A stretch of 11,917 bases of DNA from Dehalococcoidia bacterium (GTDB taxonomy: Bacteria; Chloroflexota; Dehalococcoidia; GIF9; AB-539-J10): NCBI GenBank assembly GCA_004377135.1, contig SOHS01000009.1, forward strand, positions 1 through 11,917. Direction: 5' to 3'. This document shows, in pieces, positions 6,717-11,917 of this stretch. Every line of letters begins with the position of its first letter. Positions within the stretch are counted from its first letter, which is position 1. A model generated the notes under the pieces. The model ran no database searches, had not been told where the DNA came from, and worked only from the letters and a program-made list of their open reading frames with translations. Position numbers and translations under genes: made by a program.

Positions 6717-7493
6717 TTAAAATGTTATATCTAAAGAAAAAAAGTTAATGGCATTTCTCGTTGTCTGTTCAGCAATCTCAGTCTCATCAATTCCTTTAAG
6801 TTGAGACACGGCTTCCAGGTCTCTTAAAACGTCAGCGGGCTTGGACTCATATCGTGCTGCTCTTCCATAAGTAACAGGGCAATCTGTCTCCAGAAGTAAT
6901 CTTTGCAGAGGCGCTTCTCTGACTGCCCTTCTATGCTCTTCATGATACTCCACGGCTGGTGTGGCAGAAACAAAATAGCCATCGTCAATTATACCCCTAA
7001 GAACACTGGAAAAGCCAGTGAACCAATGAAAAACGGCTTTACCTATACCGATATCCTGAATCAGGTATAGCGCATCCTTCCAGGCATACCTACTGTGAAT
7101 TACCGCTGGCTTAGCATATTGCACAGCTATATTCAGAAGCCGGCCAAGAACCTCTTTCTGCAATTCCTTGGACGCTACCTTCAACACTCTCTTGTCATAG
7201 TCCAGACCTATTTCACCAACAGCAACCGCTGAAGCAATATTTTGCTCAATAAATCGCAGATTATCATCTATCTCAAAAGTTCCAAGATTACCTAGCTCCC
7301 AGGGATGTAAGCCTAAAGCGGGATAGACAAAACGGCAATGTTTTTGCGATATTTCCAATGTTTTTATGTTCGATTGGTGGTTCGACCCCACAGCTACTAT
7401 GGCAATAACGCCTGCTTTTTTAGCTTCCTCGAGCATCAAATCGAGGTTTTTCAGTTCGTCCAGATGGGCATGAGTATCGATGAGCTTGTACAC
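6717..7493 (-). CDS. TatD-family metal-dependent hydrolase / DNase
   Basis: A 258-residue TIM-barrel hydrolase of the TatD family, close to the usual ~260 residues. Metal-site residues are in the expected order: H8 and H10 (THAHLD), GLHPW 61-65, E94 (GEIGLDY), H133 (IHSR), H156 and D204 (ETDCP). Around H156 the sequence is HWFTG rather than the common HCFSG; the histidine is kept. Members are cytoplasmic 3'-5' exonucleases or DNases linked to DNA repair and apoptosis-like degradation, but some act on other esters. The start is GTG at 7493-7491. It shares its first base with the TAG stop of the upstream gene (TAGTG), which suggests translational coupling. The Shine-Dalgarno is weak, a purine run only. 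Whether this is the TatD, YcfH or YjjV type cannot be decided here. Confidence 0.9.
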   Translation of the reverse strand: MYKLIDTHAHLDELKNLDLMLEEAKKAGVIAIVAVGSNHQSNIKTLEISQKHCRFVYPALGLHPWELGNLGTFEIDDNLRFIEQNIASAVAVGEIGLDYDKRVLKVASKELQKEVLGRLLNIAVQYAKPAVIHSRYAWKDALYLIQDIGIGKAVFHWFTGFSSVLRGIIDDGYFVSATPAVEYHEEHRRAVREAPLQRLLLETDCPVTYGRAARYESKPADVLRDLEAVSQLKGIDETEIAEQTTRNAINFFSLDITF

Positions 7494-7804
7494 TAGATTT
7501 TCTTCTCTTTAAGCATGGCCTTGTAATACTTAAGCCCCGCCTCAGTCGGCTTGTAGCCGTAGAGGTAGAACCTATCTTCTCGTTCTCTGGTAATTAAATT
7601 TGCCGATACCAATGCTCGTAACATTGCCTCGCCAAAGTACCCAGCCAAATTAAGGTGATGGTCAGGAATTGCTTTGTTAGTCGATTCATACTCCCGGCAA
7701 ATAGCGGCCAAGAGCTTCGCCGGCTCCCTTTCCAGGTTCTGGAGGAGAGCTTGCATAGTCTCTGTCTGCTTTACTACGTCAACAAAATCTTCGAAAGCAC
7801 CCAT
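7493..7804 (-). CDS. Small winged-helix-like protein of unknown function
   Basis: A 103-residue protein I do not recognise by name. The N-terminal ~45 residues are helical and charged. The remainder looks like a winged helix: a helix around GEAMLRALVSANLI, a likely two-strand wing (REREDRFYLYGYKPT), then a closing helix EAGLKYYKAMLKEKK. The PTEAGLKYY ending is typical of small DNA-binding wHTH proteins. Its GGAG Shine-Dalgarno (complement of 7814-7817) lies inside the last codons of the J-domain gene, 9 nt before the ATG. The gap to that gene is 5 nt, and its stop overlaps the tatD-like start by one base. It is thus fixed inside the operon and is either an operon regulator or a protein-interaction wHTH. 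The DNA-binding role is inference. Confidence 0.65.
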   Translation of the reverse strand: MGAFEDFVDVVKQTETMQALLQNLEREPAKLLAAICREYESTNKAIPDHHLNLAGYFGEAMLRALVSANLITREREDRFYLYGYKPTEAGLKYYKAMLKEKKI

Positions 7805-7809
7805 GTCCG

Positions 7810-8583
7810 CTAACTCCTAATTTTAACAGTAATGAAGAGGTCACCTGGAGTCCTCCCTGCCAATCCCATCCCCCTCAGTCTTACCTTCGTGCCCTGGGTA
7901 ACTCCTGGTGGGACTTTGACTATAAGTTTTTTCTTTTCCTTGCCTCTCTTATATTTTATTTTCTTATCAACACCGGATGCAGCTTCCTCCTGAGAGAGAT
8001 AGATTTCATGGTACAAATCCTCTCCCTTGCTCTGCCAGGAGAGTTCCCGCACACCTAGCATTCTCTTAAGAGTAAACCTGATGACCTTGCCGAAAAGCCG
8101 TAATAATAAAGGTGGTCTATACTCCGAAGTCGCTGTGGACCAATCTCTTTCTGATGGTTGACTCGAGGAGGTGAAAACAAAACCTCTGCCACCAAAGAAT
8201 AAATTGTCCACAAATCCCTCATCGAACCTCAAACCGGCTTCCTGAAACATCCTTGCCAGCTCTTGAACTAAATAAGGATTGGTAAAGGCATCCGCAAACA
8301 CTTGCTCCTGGCTGTAATAGCGCCCACCAGCATATTGAGCACCATATCCAGCAAAACCGGCCTGTCTCATTCTATCATATTCCTGCCGCTTCACTTCGTC
8401 GCCCAATACGGCATAGGCTTCGTTGATTTCCTTAAATCTTTCCTCGGCCCACTGCTCATTTCCTAAATTCTTGTCGGGATGATATTTCATGGCAAGCTTT
8501 CTGAAGGCACGTCTTATTTCCTGGCGACTAGCCTTCTCAGAAACACCAAGAATAGAGTAATAATCCTTTGTACCGCGATACAT
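7810..8583 (-). CDS. Short DnaJ-like J-domain protein with one C-terminal substrate domain
   Basis: 257 residues. Residues 6-72 are a canonical J domain (DYYSILGV, HPD at 35-37, EINEAYAVLGD), the part that stimulates DnaK ATP hydrolysis. Residues 73-186 form an unusual linker: glycine/tyrosine-rich at first, then glycine/phenylalanine (DNLFFGGRGF), then a basic hydrophobic stretch PPLLLRLFGKVIRFTLKRML (157-176) that could be amphipathic. Residues 187-255 match one DnaJ C-terminal domain (EDLYHEIYLSQEEAASG, VKVPPGV, GDLFITVKI). There is no CxxCxGxG zinc finger and no second C-terminal domain, so this is not standard DnaJ (about 375 residues) but a shortened class B-like co-chaperone. ATG 8583 is the first gene of the minus-strand operon; the Shine-Dalgarno is poor. 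A full dnaJ elsewhere in the genome is likely. Confidence 0.85.
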   Translation of the reverse strand: MYRGTKDYYSILGVSEKASRQEIRRAFRKLAMKYHPDKNLGNEQWAEERFKEINEAYAVLGDEVKRQEYDRMRQAGFAGYGAQYAGGRYYSQEQVFADAFTNPYLVQELARMFQEAGLRFDEGFVDNLFFGGRGFVFTSSSQPSERDWSTATSEYRPPLLLRLFGKVIRFTLKRMLGVRELSWQSKGEDLYHEIYLSQEEAASGVDKKIKYKRGKEKKKLIVKVPPGVTQGTKVRLRGMGLAGRTPGDLFITVKIRS

Positions 8584-8597
8584 TTTCCCGAAAAGAT

Positions 8598-8626
8598 ATT
8601 TTAGCGATTAAAGCTCGCTGCGGCAA
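8598..8626 (-). promoter_or_regulatory. Candidate promoter of the J-domain/wHTH/tatD/trxA operon
   Basis: Read on the minus strand, TTGCCG (8626-8621) and TAAAAT (8603-8598) are separated by 17 nt. This is a fair sigma-70 type pair with 4/6 and 5/6 matches to TTGACA and TATAAT. The -10 is 14 nt from the ATG at 8583, leaving a very short leader. One arm of the 11-bp inverted repeat (8627-8637) abuts the -35. Confidence 0.45.
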
Positions 8627-8670
8627 CTAAACCAAGGCCAATAATCACTGATATTGACACCTTGGTTAAG
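8627..8670. promoter_or_regulatory. Inverted repeat in the divergent region, probable repressor operator
   Basis: CTAAACCAAGG (8627-8637) and CCTTGGTTAAG (8660-8670) are inverted copies matching at 10 of 11 positions, separated by 22 nt. The centre-to-centre distance is 33 nt, about three helical turns. The right arm fills the start of the spacer of the padR promoter, and the left arm abuts the -35 of the opposite promoter. This is the expected place for an autoregulatory PadR operator, but binding by PadR is inference. Confidence 0.5.
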
Positions 8671-8682
8671 CGATGCTATAGT
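8654..8682 (+). promoter_or_regulatory. Near-consensus sigma-70 promoter of padR
   Basis: A perfect -35 TTGACA (8654-8659) is followed after exactly 17 nt by TATAGT (8677-8682). A TG at 8674-8675 makes it an extended -10. Transcription would begin about 8689, inside the A-run, about 29 nt before the padR start. So strong a promoter with a dyad arm in its spacer suggests that it is normally repressed. Confidence 0.7.
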
Positions 8683-8717
8683 GAAAAAAAAGCTAACATA
8701 CTGAATGAGGTGCAAGG

Positions 8718-9053
8718 ATGAACTATGGGCGTGAGTTATTGAAGGGAAACACTGATTCTTTACTGCTCTGCTTAATTAGTCGTCAACCTACCTATGGCTA
8801 CCAAATAGTAAAGGAACTGGAGAAAAGGAGTAATGGGTATTTTCAGTTTAAAGAAGGTACCCTTTATCCCGCCCTCCATCGCTTAGAGCGAGACAACCTT
8901 ATCAATGGTAAATGGCAGATACTACCTAATGGACAACAAAGACGTTATTACTACATAACTGAAAGAGGGCAGCAGGTCCTGGCTAACAGGTTGGCTACAT
9001 GGCAGGATTTTTCTACGGCAGTTAAAGCAGTTGTGCAAACAGAAACAACCTAG
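8718..9053 (+). CDS. PadR-family transcriptional regulator
   Basis: A 111-residue protein of the short PadR subfamily (winged helix plus one C-terminal helix). Diagnostic pieces are LLLCLISRQPTYGYQIVKEL (15-34), the recognition-helix region EGTLYPALHRLE (46-57), and the wing RRYYYITERGQQVL (75-88). PadR proteins bind operators as dimers and are released by small hydrophobic or antimicrobial compounds. Subfamily members next to a HAAS-type membrane protein often control that partner. GAGGT at 8707-8711 lies 6 nt before the ATG. The gene is followed with almost no gap by the membrane-protein gene, and the strong promoter and dyad upstream suggest autoregulation. The inducer is unknown. Confidence 0.92.
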   Translation: MNYGRELLKGNTDSLLLCLISRQPTYGYQIVKELEKRSNGYFQFKEGTLYPALHRLERDNLINGKWQILPNGQQRRYYYITERGQQVLANRLATWQDFSTAVKAVVQTETT

Positions 9054-9060
9054 GGCTAAA

Positions 9061-9954
9061 ATGTTGAGTAGCATAAGCCATTATTTAAACAGGTTTAAAG
9101 ATTGCCTCCACATTGACCAGACTATAAGGGACGGTGTGGCTGAGGAGCTTTACACACATCTCGAAGATAAAACTCAGGAGCTAGAAGAAAATGGGCTAAG
9201 CAGAGAGGAAGCCGGCAAAATCGCGGTACAATCTCTGGGCTCGCCTGAATTAATTGCCCAGCAAATCTATGAAACACATGCTCAAGGGACCTGGAAAGAG
9301 GCACTTTTCAGTGCCTTGCCCCACTTGCTGGTTGCTTTGCTCTTCACTTCATATTACTGGCAAAACATCATCTACGCGTCAATTATATTAGCGCTAACCG
9401 TTGGCATAGCGATTTATGGTTGGCATCGAGGTAAGCCAATATGGCTCTTCCCCTGGTTAGGATACTACCTTATGCCAGTAGTAATTACCGGGATATTGCT
9501 TCTTTCCCTTCCCCAAGGTTGGGGCTGGATAGCAGCGCTCATCTATATCCCCTTGGCTCTTTTTGTTTTTATCCATATAGTGAGACAAACCGCAAGGCGG
9601 GATTGGCTATACGCATCACTGATGCTAGCCCCTATGCTTGTGACATTCACTTGGTTTTCATCCTTGGGCACAGGAAATGAGCTTTTGGCAAGCGACTGGA
9701 TAGCACGCTTGCAGACAAATGCACTTTGGATAGTTATTAGTTTTATTGCCTTGGCAGGAGCAACTATCGCCTTCATCCGCCTCAAGCCGCGCAGGTATAA
9801 AATCCTTAGTTTATTAATTCCACCTCTTGTAATCTTACTCTCGGTAACCATGGCAAGCCGAGGGAACATTAATTCCTGGGGTTGGCTGATATTACTCTTT
9901 TCTTTATTCGCCTTTGCTATCCCGGTATGGATGCAAGCCAGAGCATACCAATAG
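9061..9954 (+). CDS. HAAS/permease-prefix-like eight-helix membrane protein, PadR partner
   Basis: 297 residues from ATG 9061. AGGG (9052-9055) overlaps the padR stop and is 5 nt away; an in-frame TTG at 9031 inside padR is less likely. Residues 1-75 form a helical cytoplasmic domain (ISHYLNRFKDCL, VAEELYTHLEDKTQELEENG, REEAGKIAVQSLGSPELIAQQIY). This resembles the permease-prefix or HAAS/DUF1700 module repeatedly found just after PadR genes. About eight membrane helices follow: about 82-98, 101-119, 128-150, 155-175, 182-200, 221-240, 246-266 and 273-292. No ATPase, transporter motif or kinase motif is visible. The likely role is an envelope or stress-sensing or export partner controlled by PadR, but the activity is unknown. 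The gene ends convergent with ruvB. Confidence 0.75.
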   Translation: MLSSISHYLNRFKDCLHIDQTIRDGVAEELYTHLEDKTQELEENGLSREEAGKIAVQSLGSPELIAQQIYETHAQGTWKEALFSALPHLLVALLFTSYYWQNIIYASIILALTVGIAIYGWHRGKPIWLFPWLGYYLMPVVITGILLLSLPQGWGWIAALIYIPLALFVFIHIVRQTARRDWLYASLMLAPMLVTFTWFSSLGTGNELLASDWIARLQTNALWIVISFIALAGATIAFIRLKPRRYKILSLLIPPLVILLSVTMASRGNINSWGWLILLFSLFAFAIPVWMQARAYQ

Positions 9955-10019
9955 TCATCACTGAAAAACTCCATCCTTCAGTATCCCCAAAATCTACACA
10001 GTGGCATTTCAAGGAATCT

Positions 10020-10081
10020 ACGAAATCCCCTCGCAAAATCAAAATATCTTACGGGGCAAGGGAGCGAAGCGGATTTTCCGT
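10020..10081. repeat. Imperfect inverted repeat between convergent genes
   Basis: The arms 10020-10034 (ACGAAATCCCCTCGC) and 10064-10081 (GCGAAGCGGATTTTCCGT) are complementary over about 13-14 positions with small bulges, around a 29-nt loop. The element lies between the PadR-partner and ruvB stop codons. It could fold as RNA from either strand and act as a weak bidirectional terminator, or be a degraded palindromic repeat. No T-run follows. The rest of 9955-10102 shows only a 6-bp hairpin (9960-9965 with 9977-9982). Confidence 0.35.
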
Positions 10082-10102
10082 GGGGTACTAAAGAGCCGAA
10101 GA

Positions 10103-11137
10103 TTAACTCTGTTTCTGACTCCACAAGCTAGGTTGGGGCTGAATATCCCTTTTGTAAGGCAGCCCTAAGTGTTCATAAGCAAGCCTAGCAGCTACTCTGC
10201 CACGAGGCGTCCGTTCCAGAAAACCTAACTGAAGAAGATATGGCTCGTAAACATCCATAATAGTATCAGCATCCTCGTTAATAGAAGCAGCAATGGTATC
10301 TAGACCTACAGGACCACCGTCAAATTTGTCAATTATTGTATGCAACACTCTATGATCTATGTCATCCAGGCCCACAGAATCTATTTCCAGCTTTGAAAGT
10401 CCTTCCAGGGCTACCTCCTTGGTGACCACTCCATTTGCCATGACTTGAGCATAATCCCTTATTCTCTTCAGAAGACGATTGGCCACTCGAGGAGTACCTC
10501 TAGCACGCTGGGCAATCGGGACAAGCCCCTCTCTTTCTGCTTTCACCTTAAGGATAGTTGCTGACCTCTCCAAAATCGTCTGTATTGCTGCCTCGTCGTA
10601 GAAACCAAGATGATATGTCACCCCAAATCTATCGCGAAGGGGAGGACTCAGTAGAGCAAAGCGCGTAGTAGCTCCGATCAAGGTAAAGTGGGGCAAATTC
10701 AACCGTAAATTTCTAGCAGCTGGGCCTTTCCCTAAAAAAATGTCAAAAACAAAATCCTCCATTGATGGATAGAGTTTTTCTTCTATTGTATGACTAAGCC
10801 TGTGTATCTCATCAATAAAAAGGATATCCCCCTCATGCAGATTAGTAAGAATAGCCGCTAAGTCCCCAGTGCGTTCTACCGCCGGCCCGGAACTAACTTT
10901 AATATTAACCCCCATCTCAGCAGCGATGATGTAGGCAAGAGTAGTCTTTCCCAAACCGGGAGAACCATAAAGAATGATATGGTCTAGTGGCTCGCCTCTT
11001 TTTTGAGCAGCGAGAATAGCTATTTTGAGATTATCTTTAATTTTTTCTTGACCTATGAATTCACTAAGGCGTCTAGGACGAAGGTCAAAGTCAATAAAAC
11101 TATCCTCGGTTGCTGTTTTACCTGAAATAAGCCGCAT
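10103..11137 (-). CDS. ruvB: Holliday junction branch-migration ATPase RuvB
   Basis: 344 residues, normal length. RuvB is the hexameric AAA+ motor that, with RuvA, drives branch migration of Holliday junctions in recombinational repair. Visible are LRPRRLSEFIGQ near the N terminus, Walker A G58-T65, Walker B ILFIDE (105-110), sensor 1 GATTR (155-159) and PLRDRFG with arginine finger R170. Sensor 2 RGTPRVANRL (213-222) and the C-terminal winged helix ending RTPRGR (309-314) complete the protein. Walker A reads GSPGLGKT where most RuvB have GPPGLGKT; the lysine and threonine are intact. ATG 11137 is 24 nt after the rpoC stop without a clear Shine-Dalgarno, so it is probably cotranscribed with rpoC or read from its mRNA. 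ruvA and ruvC are not adjacent. Confidence 0.97.
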   Translation of the reverse strand: MRLISGKTATEDSFIDFDLRPRRLSEFIGQEKIKDNLKIAILAAQKRGEPLDHIILYGSPGLGKTTLAYIIAAEMGVNIKVSSGPAVERTGDLAAILTNLHEGDILFIDEIHRLSHTIEEKLYPSMEDFVFDIFLGKGPAARNLRLNLPHFTLIGATTRFALLSPPLRDRFGVTYHLGFYDEAAIQTILERSATILKVKAEREGLVPIAQRARGTPRVANRLLKRIRDYAQVMANGVVTKEVALEGLSKLEIDSVGLDDIDHRVLHTIIDKFDGGPVGLDTIAASINEDADTIMDVYEPYLLQLGFLERTPRGRVAARLAYEHLGLPYKRDIQPQPSLWSQKQS

Positions 11138-11161
11138 CGCTAAACTTTGGGAGTGAAAATT

Positions 11162-11917
11162 TTACTGGCTCTCTAATTCTAAAGGCTCAGTCTCCTTTTC
11201 CTCCAGACTTTCCAAATCCAATCTCTTTTCATCATCAGGACTCACAGAGAGAACTCGAGATGGGATAAGCTTACCGAGAATAACATTCTCCTTGAGGCCA
11301 CGAAGCCCATCCACCTTGCCTTTGACCGCGGCATCAACAAGAACACGGCCGGTTTCTTGGAAAGAAGCAGCTGCTAGCCAACTGTCCTTGCTTAAGCTAG
11401 CTCTGGTTATCCCGAGAAACGCAGCTTGAGCCGTTGCTGGCTCACCCCCCTCAGCCAACACCTTGGCATTTATATCCTCATAGTCAAATCGACCAACTAA
11501 CTCACCAGGCAGAAGCTTCGTATCTCCTGACGAAATAATTCTCACGTTGCTCAACATCTGCCGAACAATGACGGCAATATGTTTATCATGTATAGTCACC
11601 CCTTGTGTGCGATATACTTTTTGTATTTCATCAATCAGATATTGCTGGACTGCATACTTGCCCATAACACGCAAGATATCATGAGGGACAACGGGACCTC
11701 TGGTAAGCCTATCGCCCGCTTTGACCTTGTCCCCTGACTGAACAAGCAAAGATGTACCATGGGGGACGCTATATTCCCTCTCTTCCCTCTCTTCATATCT
11801 AACATAAACACGGTCACCCTCAATGACGACTTGACCAGCTACTCTGGCTACTAAAGATGGAGATTGCCCTGCTTCACCATCGCTAACAGCTGGTAATTTC
11901 TTGCTAGTCTTCTTTGG
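11162..11917 (-). CDS. rpoC: RNA polymerase beta' subunit, C-terminal part (5' truncated by window edge)
   Basis: The frame is open to the right edge, and 251 residues of the C terminus are seen. GDRLTRGPVVPHDILRVMG, GVTIHDKHIAVIVRQML, GDTKLLPGELV, AFLGITRASLSKDSWLAAAS and FQETGRVL...GLKENVILGKLIPS are the conserved end of bacterial beta', including the region that joins omega and the clamp/jaw base. The first visible part (about 50 residues) is a less conserved, charged stretch with VYVRYEEREEREY, consistent with the inserted barrel-like region before GD-x-L-T-x-G. After LIPS an acidic tail (DDEKRLDLESLEEKETEPLELE) extends about 35 residues. No frameshift is visible. rpoB should lie beyond the right edge. 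Confidence 0.96.
   Translation of the reverse strand, partial: PKKTSKKLPAVSDGEAGQSPSLVARVAGQVVIEGDRVYVRYEEREEREYSVPHGTSLLVQSGDKVKAGDRLTRGPVVPHDILRVMGKYAVQQYLIDEIQKVYRTQGVTIHDKHIAVIVRQMLSNVRIISSGDTKLLPGELVGRFDYEDINAKVLAEGGEPATAQAAFLGITRASLSKDSWLAAASFQETGRVLVDAAVKGKVDGLRGLKENVILGKLIPSRVLSVSPDDEKRLDLESLEEKETEPLELESQ

Noticed and set aside
9031..9060. TTG start inside padR for the PadR-partner membrane protein
   Set aside because: There is no Shine-Dalgarno. The ATG at 9061 begins the family-like MLSSISHYLNRF and has AGGG upstream.

Overview
The window looks like part of a bacterial chromosome. It is densely coded, has moderate base composition, uses Shine-Dalgarno starts, and carries ordinary bacterial housekeeping genes (rpoC, ruvB, trxA, a TatD hydrolase gene, a J-domain gene). 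Several proteins (the radical SAM protein, the GNAT remnant, the RpoC tail) resemble what I remember from Dehalococcoidia and related Chloroflexota. That placement is inference from memory, not a search result.

Left part (1-3060, + strand) is accessory in character. It holds the 3' part of a Cas4/RecB-like nuclease gene whose product contains a second, degenerate copy of its C-terminal half. Next come an orphan radical SAM protein with a second cysteine set, a small FMN-binding split-barrel (PNPOx-like) protein, and the 5' stump of a GNAT-type gene. Gaps between these genes are 77-160 bases, so there is no tight operon.

Centre (3136-6348, + strand) is dominated by one 886-residue bifunctional dehydrogenase. 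A classical hydrolytic-type aldehyde dehydrogenase is fused in frame to an iron-dependent alcohol dehydrogenase. It has AdhE's size and domain order, but its aldehyde domain belongs to a different ALDH class, so it is probably a convergent fusion oxidising an alcohol to a carboxylate (or the reverse). A CvpA-like membrane protein follows behind an AT-only palindrome.

6373-8583 (- strand) is a compact stress/quality-control operon in the order J-domain protein, small winged-helix-like protein, TatD nuclease/hydrolase, thioredoxin. Gaps are 5 nt, a 1-nt stop/start overlap, and 17 nt. It is divergent from a PadR repressor gene and its partner membrane protein (8718-9954, + strand). The 134-base divergent region contains a near-consensus promoter toward padR, a plausible promoter toward the J-domain operon, and an 11-bp inverted repeat placed so that it could control one or both.

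Right end (10103-11917, - strand) holds ruvB immediately downstream of the 3' end of rpoC, which runs off the window. No gap exceeds 300 bases, and I saw no tRNA, rRNA, CRISPR array or insertion sequence.
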